From Myxococcales bacterium (GTDB lineage: Bacteria > Myxococcota_A > Polyangia > Polyangiales > Houyiibacteriaceae): a stretch of DNA of 13,403 nucleotides. Both the position numbers and the translations under genes were made by a program. Below, one piece after another: positions 7,088-13,403 of the stretch; position 1 is the stretch's first letter, and every line of letters begins with the position of its first letter. The stretch is taken from assembly GCA_030622585.1 (NCBI GenBank), contig JAUXFZ010000016.1:1-13403 (forward strand), written 5' to 3'. The notes beneath the pieces are model-generated. The model was not told where the DNA came from. It worked only from the letters and a program-made list of their open reading frames with translations, and ran no database searches.

Positions 7088-8689
7088 ATGAGCAGCAGCA
7101 ACTACTTCGCGGATCCCGAGGCCCGCGCATTCCTTCAGCGGCGCGTCGCCGTGTTCGGGATCATCGGCGCAATGCTCGGAGGCACCGCCCTGCTCTTCCG
7201 GGTGATCATGGGCGTGCTGTTTGGGTTCCTCGGGGAAATGCTCGTCGACCCCGGGTTTCTGCTACACGCGGCCGCAATCGTGCCCCTGATCGGCGTTTGG
7301 CTGATTTGCCGGCGCGGCGACCTGTCGGTGAATGCAATTCACGCGGTCGAGAACACGGGGATGTTTCTTGCGAGCGTCGGGTATATCGGGATGGGGCTCG
7401 ACATCCGGCCCGAGGTGGGCGCAGACACGATCACCGCATTCATCTTGGCATTGATGATCTTTGCCCGGAGCGTCTTCGTGCCGAGCTCGGCCCGGCGAAC
7501 GACGATCCTCGGCATCCTCATTGGAATCCCGCTCGTGGCAGCCATGTATTGGCACTATCTGGGCGTAGACCTCGAGATTTGGCGCGACTTCGGCTACGAG
7601 GCCGTATCCCACAGTCGCGTGGCGGCCTCGCAGGCGATCATCACGACGATGTGGTGGACGCTCACCATCGGTCTCGCCGCTCTGGCATCTCGCGTGATTC
7701 ACCGCTTGCGCAAAGAGGTCAGCGCCGTTCAGAAACTCGGGCAGTACAATCTGGAGCGGAAGCTCGGCGAAGGAGCGATGGGCGTCGTGTACGAGGCCAC
7801 GCACGGCATGCTCAAGCGCCCAACCGCGATCAAGCTCCTCCGGCCGGAGGTCGCCGATCGGGATGCTCTGGAGCGTTTCCGGCGAGAAGTGCAACTGACG
7901 GCAAAGCTCACCCACCCCAATACCGTCACGATCTATGACTACGGGCGGACGCCGGACGGTCTGTTCTACTACGCGATGGAACTGCTCAGCGGAGCGACAC
8001 TTACGCAGGTGGTCGACGCAGGCGGCCCTCAACCGGTCGAGCGGGTCGTTCGCATCCTCCGGCACGCGGCACTTGCGCTCAACGAAGCGCACGACATCGG
8101 GTTGATTCACCGGGACGTCAAGCCAAGCAACATCATGCTAGCGCGCCAGGGGGGCGTCCCCGACGTCACGAAGGTGCTGGACTTCGGCCTCGTGAAGAAC
8201 CTCGGGAAGGTCGACGACCTCGACCAGACCAACACGATGTCGATCAAGGGCACGCCCCATTACTTGAGCCCCGAGGCGATCCAAGACCCTCAGGGGATCG
8301 ACGCTCGGACCGATCTCTATGCCCTCGGCGCGGTCGGCTACTACCTGCTGGCGGGACGCCACGTCTTCGAAGGGAAGACGATCATGGAGATCTGCCTGCA
8401 CCACTTGCATACCGAGCCCCTCCCGCTTGCAGAGGTGTGCTCCCAGGACGTGCCCGCGGAACTCGACAAGCTCATTCTGTCCTGCCTGCAGAAGTCTCAG
8501 TCCGACAGACCCGCGTCGTGCCAGGAGTTTGCCGACGCACTCGACCAGCTGGAGGTTGCGCGATGGACGCGCGCGAATGCCGAAGCATGGTGGAACAGGT
8601 TCGGGGGCGACATCGAGAGCGCGAAGAAGCCCGTGTCGCCCAACGTCACCGATCCAACCGTCGCGATCGACTTCGACGACCGCGGTTAA
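7088..8689 (+). CDS. Membrane Ser/Thr protein kinase, six N-terminal TM segments and C-terminal kinase domain
   Basis: The 533-residue Hanks-type kinase has its catalytic domain at the C-terminus. The first 205 residues contain about six hydrophobic segments (near 21-46, 56-73, 91-105, 113-131, 138-154, 184-203). The kinase domain runs from about 220 to 485 with an intact set of motifs: glycine loop GEGAMG (227-232), ATP-site Lys249 in AIK, Glu267 of helix C, catalytic HRDVKPSN (341-348), DFG (365-367) and SPE (394-396). It should therefore be active and cytoplasmic. Most bacterial Hanks kinases instead place the kinase N-terminally and sense through an extracytoplasmic C-terminus. The N-terminal multi-span module resembles no sensor domain I can name. 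The ATG at 7088 is chosen because longer in-frame starts would run back into the permease gene. The ribosome site is weak. The kinase follows the exporter by 19 bases, so it may regulate it. Confidence 0.93.
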   Translation: MSSSNYFADPEARAFLQRRVAVFGIIGAMLGGTALLFRVIMGVLFGFLGEMLVDPGFLLHAAAIVPLIGVWLICRRGDLSVNAIHAVENTGMFLASVGYIGMGLDIRPEVGADTITAFILALMIFARSVFVPSSARRTTILGILIGIPLVAAMYWHYLGVDLEIWRDFGYEAVSHSRVAASQAIITTMWWTLTIGLAALASRVIHRLRKEVSAVQKLGQYNLERKLGEGAMGVVYEATHGMLKRPTAIKLLRPEVADRDALERFRREVQLTAKLTHPNTVTIYDYGRTPDGLFYYAMELLSGATLTQVVDAGGPQPVERVVRILRHAALALNEAHDIGLIHRDVKPSNIMLARQGGVPDVTKVLDFGLVKNLGKVDDLDQTNTMSIKGTPHYLSPEAIQDPQGIDARTDLYALGAVGYYLLAGRHVFEGKTIMEICLHHLHTEPLPLAEVCSQDVPAELDKLILSCLQKSQSDRPASCQEFADALDQLEVARWTRANAEAWWNRFGGDIESAKKPVSPNVTDPTVAIDFDDRG

Positions 8690-8710
8690 CGCGAGCGCTT
8701 CGCGCACACA

Positions 8711-8738
8711 TTGTCAGGCGAGCACTGTGGGCTATATG
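8711..8738 (+). promoter_or_regulatory. Weak candidate promoter before the haem lipoprotein gene
   Basis: TTGTCA (8711-8716) and TATATG (8733-8738) with a 16-base spacer match the sigma-70 consensus at five and four of six positions. They lie in the 74-base gap after the kinase gene and would start transcription near 8745, ahead of the GTG at 8764. No intrinsic terminator separates the kinase from this gene, so read-through is equally possible. Confidence 0.25.
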
Positions 8739-8763
8739 TGGCCCACTAGTCTTGCTTGATTCA

Positions 8764-11091
8764 GTGCTCAAAAAGAAGGCCTCCGCCGTGGTGCTCGTTC
8801 TCTGCATGGGGGGGCCTTCGATGCTTGGTTGCGCCTCCGACACCACGGTGCAGATCGCAGACGGTATCTTCGGAACGCTCGGTTCACCTCTGCCATCGGC
8901 CACACCCGAACAGGTCGCGGCGTTCGAACGTGGTCGAGACGTGGCGCTGCGCCGATTTACACCGGAGGACGGCCTCGGCCCGGAGTTCAACCTCACGTTC
9001 TGCGCGGGCTGTCACGAAAAGCCCGCCTTTGGTGGAGGCGCGAGTCACTATCGAGACTTCCTGCTGGTCGGTGACGAGCTCGCCTTCGGTACCGTCGTGC
9101 CGCGCGGCAAGAACGGCGTGCAGCGACAGTTCTCGCTCGACTCGGGGCGCTCTTTTTCCGATCAGCTCACCAACATCAGCGCAACGAGGAATCCAATTCC
9201 GTTTTTCGGCGCGGGCTTGCTGTCCGAGATCCCCGACACCGAGATCGTAAGCCACGCCGACCCGGACGATGCGGACCGGGACGGAATTAGCGGCCGGGTG
9301 AATTACGATGGCATGTTCGTGGGACGCTTCGGGCGGAAGGCACAGACCTCGAGGATGGAGCTTTTCGTTCGCGGCCCGATCTTCAATCACATGGGGATCA
9401 CTTCGGACCCGCTATCCGCGGCACGACGAGCGGAGCTGCCGACGCTGAAAGGCGCGCCGGCGTCTATCGCGCTCGGCGGGAACGGTGGCGTGGGGGCCAT
9501 CGTGGCGGCTCAGGCGGTGATTCCAGACGAGCCGACAGTAGACCTCGACGAGGCGCCTGACCCAGAGCTCTCGGAGTCCGATCTGTTCGACTTGGTGTGC
9601 TTTGCCCTCCTCTTGGCCGCGCCCGGGCCTGATGAGCCGACGGCACAGACCGAGCACGGGGAGGAGGTGTTCAACGAGATCGGGTGCGACAAGTGCCATC
9701 TGTCCTCGTTGCGTGGCCCGCGCGGAGCCATCCCTGCGTACACCGATCTGCTGCTCCATGACATGGGGGACGAACTGGCCGACGGGTTCCCCATGCAGGA
9801 TGCGACCGGCCACGAGTTCCGCACGCAGCCACTGTGGGGCATCGCCGCCGCGAGCCCGTACCTGCACGACGGGCGCTCACCCACGATCGATGAAGCGATC
9901 CGATGGCATGGTGGGGAGGCGGCCTCGATTCGAGATGCGTATGTGGCCCTCGCACCCAGTGATCGGGAGGATTTGATCGCGTTCTTGGAGTCGCTTGGGG
10001 GCTACGCACAATCGACTGAAGGCATGCTGCCCCCGAACGCCGATATTCCGGCGATGGGCGAATATGGGGCGCCCGTGACTGGGTTGGATGCCGCGGAGCT
10101 GGCCCTGTTCGAGCAGGGCCGCATCCTCTTCGATCGTGACTTTCGATTTGCGGAGGGCGTCGGTCCACTCTTCAACGGCGATGCGTGCCGATCGTGTCAT
10201 TTCGACCCGGTCATCGGCGGCGCGGGGCCGTCTGGCGTAGATGCAATGCGGCAGGGGAGCTTCACCGGATTCACGTTCACCGTGCCGGGCGATGGGACTG
10301 CACTTCCCCGTCACGCCGTCACGGGCACTCGCCCTGAAGCCGATGCAGACGCCAACTTCTTCGAGCCGCGACAAACTCCCTCTGCGCTGGGCTTGGGCCT
10401 ACTCGAACGGGTGCCGCGTGAAGCGATCGAAGCGCTCGCCGATCCGAGCGACGACAACGACGACGGCATCGCAGGACGCGCGCACGTGCTGGAGGACGGG
10501 CGCCTCGGTCGATTCGGCTGGAAGGCCAACGTGCCGTCGATCCGTGACTTCGTACGGGACGCCCTCAGCGGCGAGCTGGGATTGACGGTGCCCAGCGAAT
10601 CGGGCCTGTCGTTCGGCAGCGCCGAGGACGATGACGAAGCGGCGGACCCCGAAGCCGACGAGACTACCATCGACGGCATCACAGGGTTCATCGCGCTCCT
10701 CGCACCGCCGCCGAGAAGCCGCGTAGACGCGATGCTCGAAGATAGTGGCGAGGAAGTCTTCAACCTGGTCGGATGCGGGAGCTGCCACGTTCCGGTTCTG
10801 CAGACGAGCGACGGAGACGATGTTCATGCGTACACCGACTTGCTGCTTCACGATGTCGCGGAGTCCAGCGCTCTCGGCATCGAGGAAGGAGACGCGGGGA
10901 TTCACGACTTCCGCACGCCGCCCCTGTGGGGCCTCGGGCGAACCGCGCCCTACTTGCACGACGGCCGCGCGAGCACGATCGAAGATGCGATCGCAATGCA
11001 CGCGGGCGAAGCGGCCACGGCCCGGGACGAGCTCGCCAAGCTGGGTGCGGACGACCGAGAGGCCCTGCTCGCCTTCCTGAGGTCGCTATGA
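8764..11091 (+). CDS. Tandem di-haem oxidoreductase-like (DUF1111/DHOR) tetra-haem c-type lipoprotein
   Basis: The predicted 775-residue envelope protein starts at GTG, giving a signal with three Lys, a hydrophobic core and a lipobox-like SMLGC around residue 23. An in-frame TTG at 8752 is the alternative; neither has a clear ribosome site. Four CxxCH haem-c sites occur at C80, C308, C475 and C671. The protein is an internal duplication: residues about 49-413 and 443-775 align along their length. Shared landmarks are GLGPEFN/GVGPLFN before the first haem, DRDGISGR/DDGIAGR, GRFGRKA/GRFGWKA, GEEVFN before the second haem, YTDLLLHD, PLWG, YLHDGR and a closing HxGEA plus AFLxSL. This pattern matches the DUF1111/di-haem oxidoreductase family (PF06537), whose members usually carry one such unit of about 400-500 residues. 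The likely role is periplasmic electron transfer or peroxidase-like chemistry; substrate unknown. No imelysin-type neighbour, often found with this family, is present. Confidence 0.88.
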   Translation: MLKKKASAVVLVLCMGGPSMLGCASDTTVQIADGIFGTLGSPLPSATPEQVAAFERGRDVALRRFTPEDGLGPEFNLTFCAGCHEKPAFGGGASHYRDFLLVGDELAFGTVVPRGKNGVQRQFSLDSGRSFSDQLTNISATRNPIPFFGAGLLSEIPDTEIVSHADPDDADRDGISGRVNYDGMFVGRFGRKAQTSRMELFVRGPIFNHMGITSDPLSAARRAELPTLKGAPASIALGGNGGVGAIVAAQAVIPDEPTVDLDEAPDPELSESDLFDLVCFALLLAAPGPDEPTAQTEHGEEVFNEIGCDKCHLSSLRGPRGAIPAYTDLLLHDMGDELADGFPMQDATGHEFRTQPLWGIAAASPYLHDGRSPTIDEAIRWHGGEAASIRDAYVALAPSDREDLIAFLESLGGYAQSTEGMLPPNADIPAMGEYGAPVTGLDAAELALFEQGRILFDRDFRFAEGVGPLFNGDACRSCHFDPVIGGAGPSGVDAMRQGSFTGFTFTVPGDGTALPRHAVTGTRPEADADANFFEPRQTPSALGLGLLERVPREAIEALADPSDDNDDGIAGRAHVLEDGRLGRFGWKANVPSIRDFVRDALSGELGLTVPSESGLSFGSAEDDDEAADPEADETTIDGITGFIALLAPPPRSRVDAMLEDSGEEVFNLVGCGSCHVPVLQTSDGDDVHAYTDLLLHDVAESSALGIEEGDAGIHDFRTPPLWGLGRTAPYLHDGRASTIEDAIAMHAGEAATARDELAKLGADDREALLAFLRSL

Positions 11092-11200
11092 ACAACGCGA
11101 TCACGATCGATCTCAGAATCGCCCTGCACGCCGCCGGGCGCGCAACTATGTGAAACTAGAGCTCTTCTGACGCTAGGATCGGATCGACACCGGGTCCCGC
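11092..11200. other. Intergenic stretch after the haem lipoprotein gene, no gene seen
   Basis: No credible reading frame, RNA gene or T-tailed terminator is visible here. The only notable sequence is TGACGCTAGGA at 11168-11178, repeated as TGACGCTGGGA at 11202-11212 where it overlaps the -35 of the ilv leader promoter (10 of 11 identical, 34 bases apart). Confidence 0.5.
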
Positions 11201-11229
11201 TTGACGCTGGGAGGGCTTGGTAGCAGAAT
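11201..11229 (+). promoter_or_regulatory. Promoter-like elements of the ilv leader
   Basis: TTGACG at 11201-11206 (five of six to the -35 consensus) and CAGAAT at 11224-11229 (four of six to the -10) are separated by exactly 17 bases. Transcription would start about 11235-11237, just before the leader-peptide ATG at 11239. Correct position ahead of an attenuator makes this the best promoter candidate in the window; the start site is inferred. Confidence 0.5.
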
Positions 11230-11238
11230 GGCCGAGTA

Positions 11239-11358
11239 ATGGTTCGGTACCCGACTACTATGGCTGCCCCAGTGGATGCGCATCGTGCGAGTCTGATCGG
11301 CGGAGTTGTAGTTGTAGTCGGCCTCATTATTAGCCTCCTGCTAGTTACGCAGGCATAG
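11239..11358 (+). CDS. Branched-chain amino acid leader peptide (ilv attenuator)
   Basis: This 39-codon frame ends in GVVVVVGLIISLLLV: five Val codons at 11305-11319, then Leu, two Ile, Ser, three Leu and Val up to 11346, followed by Thr, Gln, Ala and TAG at 11356-11358. Of the last 17 codons, 12 specify Val, Ile or Leu, and several are A/T-ending (GTA, ATT, CTA) in a GC-rich genome, which would accentuate ribosome stalling. The stop codon touches the 5' arm of an antiterminator that competes with a terminator before ilvB. This is the design of the ilv leaders known from enterobacteria: charged tRNA supply decides whether the ribosome stalls. The ATG at 11239 has no good ribosome site and would be almost leaderless from the candidate promoter; an in-frame ATG at 11260 would give 32 residues with the same tail. 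The peptide itself probably has no function. Confidence 0.78.
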   Translation: MVRYPTTMAAPVDAHRASLIGGVVVVVGLIISLLLVTQA

Positions 11359-11408
11359 GCGGGGACCAGAACCACTCACACCCAACCCACTCAGTTTCTG
11401 GCCTCCGC
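11359..11408 (+). promoter_or_regulatory. Antiterminator stem of the ilv attenuator
   Basis: Bases 11359-11371 (GCGGGGACCAGAA) can pair with 11396-11408 (TTCTGGCCTCCGC): 13 positions with eleven Watson-Crick pairs, one G-U and one A-C mismatch, around a 24-base C/A-rich loop. The 3' arm uses bases 11400-11408 of the terminator's 5' arm, so the two structures exclude each other. The 5' arm begins right after the leader stop codon. A ribosome reaching the stop would cover it and let the terminator form; one stalled on Val or Leu codons would leave it free. Pairing read by eye, no energies computed. Confidence 0.7.
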
Positions 11409-11432
11409 ATCGAGCATGCGGGGGCCTTTTTT
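11400..11432 (+). terminator. Rho-independent terminator of the ilv attenuator
   Basis: GGCCTCCGCAT (11400-11410) pairs with ATGCGGGGGCC (11416-11426) in an 11-pair stem (one U-G), with a 5-base CGAGC loop and six T at 11427-11432. It lies about 200 bases before ilvB and after the Val/Ile/Leu-rich leader frame. Its 5' arm is shared with the antiterminator, as expected for regulated read-through. Confidence 0.9.
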
Positions 11433-11483
11433 AGTTTGACCGAAGCCCATGAAAAGACATTCACAGCATAAAACTTCAGCGAG

Positions 11484-11506
11484 CCGGCAGACGTTCGGGA
11501 TGCCGG
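11484..11506 (+). other. Hairpin between the two ilv terminators
   Basis: CCGGCA (11484-11489) and TGCCGG (11501-11506) form a 6-pair stem with an 11-base loop, followed by ATTTTG. The T run is too short for a convincing terminator. It may be an accessory element of the second terminator 18 bases downstream, but no function can be assigned. Confidence 0.35.
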
Positions 11507-11523
11507 ATTTTGCCCCCGAGAAG

Positions 11524-11558
11524 GGCGCCCTGTCGAAGGTCGACTCGGCGCCTTTTTT
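11524..11558 (+). terminator. Second rho-independent terminator before ilvB
   Basis: GGCGCC (11524-11529) pairs with GGCGCC (11547-11552). Inside, a 2-by-2 mismatch is followed by GTCGA/TCGAC (11532-11536 with 11540-11544) closing an AGG loop, and six T follow at 11553-11558. Bases 11521-11523 (AAG) can also pair with the start of the T run. CCGAG at 11516-11520 could instead pair with CTCGG at 11544-11548, giving a possible competing fold. It lies after the first attenuator and 72 bases before the ilvB start, so transcripts must pass two terminators. Confidence 0.8.
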
Positions 11559-11618
11559 GTTGGATACGCGGTGCTTGAATGCGGCCTGGAATCCACTAGT
11601 TGGAGCCAGCCAGGAAGT

Positions 11619-11625
11619 AAGGAGA
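11619..11625 (+). promoter_or_regulatory. Ribosome-binding site that sets the ilvB start
   Basis: AAGGAGA ends 5 bases before the GTG at 11631. It is the best ribosome site in the second half of the window and selects this GTG over an in-frame GTG at 11571, which has no such site and would add 20 residues with no family resemblance. Confidence 0.85.
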
Positions 11626-11630
11626 ACCTC

Positions 11631-13403
11631 GTGACACCCGCCCATCCCAAGCTCGAGAATCGCCTCGGCGAATCGCTTTCCGGAGCCCAAATCATCTGGG
11701 AAGCGCTCGCACGCGAGGGGGTCGAGGTCTGCTTCGGCTATCCGGGCGGCGCGATCATGCCTGCCTACGACGCGATGATCGAATACCCCATCCACCACGT
11801 GCTCACGCGCCACGAGCAAGGCGCCTCCCACATGGCCGACGGCTACGCTCGCGCGTCGGGGCAAGTCGGCGTTTGTATTGCGACTTCGGGCCCGGGCGCG
11901 ACCAACCTCGTGACGGGCATCGCGACCGCCATGCTCGACTCCATCCCGATGGTTTGCGTCACCGGACAGGTCCCCTCGCAGCTCATCGGCACCGATGCGT
12001 TCCAGGAGACCGACATCACGGGCTGCACCATTCCGGTCACCAAGCACAACTACCTGGTGACGAAACCAGAGCAAATCGCGCCAACCATCCGCGAGGCGTT
12101 CTACATCGCCCGCTCGGGCCGACCAGGCCCGGTCGTCGTGGACATCACCAAGGATGCGCAACAGCAGAGCTGCGTGTTCGAGTGGAACGACGATGAAATC
12201 GTGCTTCCCGGCTACCGGCCCGACTACGCGCCGCTCGCCGAACAACTCGAGGGTGCGGTTGAGCTGATCAAGAACGCCAAGCGTCCGATCCTCTTTTCTG
12301 GGCACGGCGTCGTGAAAGCGCAGGCAACGCAAACTCTGATCGAGTTCGTCGAAAAGACAAACATTCCAGTGGCCTGCACCCTGCTCGGCCTCGGCGGGTT
12401 CCCGGCCACTCACCCCCGCAACCTCGGCATGATGGGCATGCACGGAGAGACTTGGGTCAACAAGGCGATTCAAGAGGCTGATTTGATCATCGCCGTCGGC
12501 ATGCGGTTCGACGACCGAGTGACGGGGAATCTCAAGACCTACGCCCAGAACGCGAAGAAGATCCACATCGAGCTCGATCCGGCGGAGATCAACAAGCTTG
12601 TCCACGTCGACGTGCCGATCGTGGGGGACGCGCGGGAGGTCTTGAAGGAACTGCTACCGCAGGTCGACGAGTGCGGCCGCTCGGAGTGGTTGGCCGACAT
12701 CGAGGAGATCCAAGGCGGATCGTCCGTCAGGGACATCAAAAACCTGCCCGACATGGGCAAGCTCTATGCCGCCCATGTCATCCACGACCTGTATCGCTTC
12801 ACCGAAGGCAAGGCGCTGGTCGTCACCGACGTCGGTCAGCACCAGATGTGGGAGGCGCAATACTACAAGCACGACTACCCCCGGAAGCTGATCACTTCGG
12901 GCGGCCTGGGCACGATGGGCTTTGCTTTGCCGGCTGCGATCGGCGCCAAGTTCGCCAAGCCCGACGACTCCGTGTGGGTCATCTGCGGGGATGGCGGCTT
13001 CCAGATGACGCAGGCCGAGCTCTCCACGTGCGCGCAGGAAGGCATCAAAGTCAACGTCGCCATCATCAACAATGGCTTCCTCGGCATGGTGCGTCAGTGG
13101 CAGGAGTTCTTCTATGGCGGCCGCTACGTCGCGACGCCGATGCTCAGCCCGGATTTCGTGAAGATCGCCGACGCACATGCGTTGACGGGCATTCGCGTGA
13201 AGCAGCGCTCGGAGGTCGAAGCAGCGGTTCGAACTGCGGAGGCCACCGAGGGCACCGTAGTCATCGATTTCCGCGTCGAGCAAGAGGACTCCGTGTATCC
13301 AATGGTTCCGGCCGGAGCCGACCTCGACGACATGATCGAACGTCCACACGAGGCGGGCGATCACGATCACAACCCGATCTTCGAGACAGGGGAGGACGAG
13401 TGA
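11631..13403 (+). CDS. ilvB: Acetolactate synthase (acetohydroxyacid synthase) large, catalytic subunit
   Basis: The 590-residue thiamine-diphosphate enzyme catalyses the first common step of Val, Ile and Leu synthesis: condensation of pyruvate with pyruvate or 2-ketobutyrate. The cofactor-activating Glu is E62 in RHEQGASHMADGYAR. SGPGATN, GQVPSQLIGTDAFQE and TKHNYLV are family hallmarks. The FAD-binding middle domain shows GMHG and RFDDRVTG. The thiamine-diphosphate motif GDG(453-455)-x24-NN(480-481) is intact, followed by GMVRQWQEFFYGGRY near the active site. Length matches full-size biosynthetic enzymes rather than catabolic ones, and the gene ends with its stop codon at the last base of the window. 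The regulatory subunit gene (ilvN/ilvH) would be expected just downstream. Expression is apparently controlled by the Val/Ile/Leu leader attenuator and a second terminator upstream. The choice of the symbol ilvB over ilvI or ilvG is nominal. Confidence 0.97.
   Translation: MTPAHPKLENRLGESLSGAQIIWEALAREGVEVCFGYPGGAIMPAYDAMIEYPIHHVLTRHEQGASHMADGYARASGQVGVCIATSGPGATNLVTGIATAMLDSIPMVCVTGQVPSQLIGTDAFQETDITGCTIPVTKHNYLVTKPEQIAPTIREAFYIARSGRPGPVVVDITKDAQQQSCVFEWNDDEIVLPGYRPDYAPLAEQLEGAVELIKNAKRPILFSGHGVVKAQATQTLIEFVEKTNIPVACTLLGLGGFPATHPRNLGMMGMHGETWVNKAIQEADLIIAVGMRFDDRVTGNLKTYAQNAKKIHIELDPAEINKLVHVDVPIVGDAREVLKELLPQVDECGRSEWLADIEEIQGGSSVRDIKNLPDMGKLYAAHVIHDLYRFTEGKALVVTDVGQHQMWEAQYYKHDYPRKLITSGGLGTMGFALPAAIGAKFAKPDDSVWVICGDGGFQMTQAELSTCAQEGIKVNVAIINNGFLGMVRQWQEFFYGGRYVATPMLSPDFVKIADAHALTGIRVKQRSEVEAAVRTAEATEGTVVIDFRVEQEDSVYPMVPAGADLDDMIERPHEAGDHDHNPIFETGEDE

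Noticed and set aside
8437..8763. Upstream extension of the haem lipoprotein frame by 109 codons
   Set aside because: Most of it overlaps the C-terminus of the kinase gene and it would bury the lipoprotein signal peptide that begins at GTG 8764.
11436..11472. A second promoter between the two ilv terminators (TTGACC at 11436 and CATAAA at 11467)
   Set aside because: The spacing is 25 bases, far outside the usual 16-18, and no better -10 lies at the right distance.
11571..11630. Upstream GTG start for ilvB at 11571
   Set aside because: It has no ribosome site, starts just 12 bases after the second terminator's T run and adds residues unlike the family; AAGGAGA points to GTG 11631.
11391..12605. 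A 404-codon open frame on the minus strand across the start of ilvB
   Set aside because: The plus-strand ilvB has full family motifs over the same bases. Long antisense frames are common in GC-rich coding DNA, and this one translates to charged, motif-free sequence.
1..13403. tRNA or rRNA genes, IS elements, CRISPR arrays and attachment sites
   Set aside because: No tRNA-like cloverleaf boxes, rRNA sequence, transposase motifs, terminal inverted repeats or regularly spaced repeats were seen by eye; intergenic gaps are mostly under 100 bases.

Overview
This is a GC-rich window (by eye, roughly 60-65% G+C) with nine well-supported protein genes. It also holds one very short leader-peptide gene and an unusually readable regulatory region in front of the last gene. 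There is no rRNA, tRNA, IS element or CRISPR array. A membrane-anchored Hanks-type Ser/Thr kinase, a DUF1111/di-haem oxidoreductase-like lipoprotein and long acyl-CoA dehydrogenases fit a Myxococcota or other deltaproteobacterial-type Gram-negative. That placement is inferred from gene content only.

Layout. 90-422 encodes a small Pro/Ala-rich lipoprotein of unknown function. 471-506 carries a tandem palindromic operator just before a TetR-family regulator (512-1120), which is followed 2 bases later by a 642-residue acyl-CoA dehydrogenase (1123-3051). The two form a likely self-regulated fatty-acid or acyl-CoA degradation unit. An extended-SDR epimerase/dehydratase (3060-4055, minus strand) converges on it. 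Divergent from that gene is an aldehyde dehydrogenase (4134-5528). An ABC-2 type exporter follows: an ATPase (5567-6310) and a permease (6307-7068) that overlap by 4 bases. A Ser/Thr kinase with six N-terminal membrane segments (7088-8689) lies 19 bases further on. A large c-type cytochrome lipoprotein (8764-11091) contains two tandem copies of a di-haem oxidoreductase domain and four CxxCH haem sites. The window ends exactly at the stop codon of acetolactate synthase large subunit, ilvB (11631-13403).

The most informative part is 11200-11630, the ilvB leader. A promoter-like pair precedes a 39-codon reading frame that ends in a run of Val, Ile and Leu codons. Its stop codon directly abuts the 5' arm of a 13-position antiterminator stem. 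That stem is mutually exclusive with a textbook rho-independent terminator ending in six T. This is the architecture of translation-coupled attenuation by branched-chain amino acids. A second complete intrinsic terminator lies about 90 bases further on, still before ilvB, and a 61-codon open frame runs through it and ends in a GTGA overlap with the ilvB start. Other observations worth checking are the internally duplicated tetra-haem DUF1111-like protein, the tandem TetR operator and the inverted domain order of the membrane kinase.
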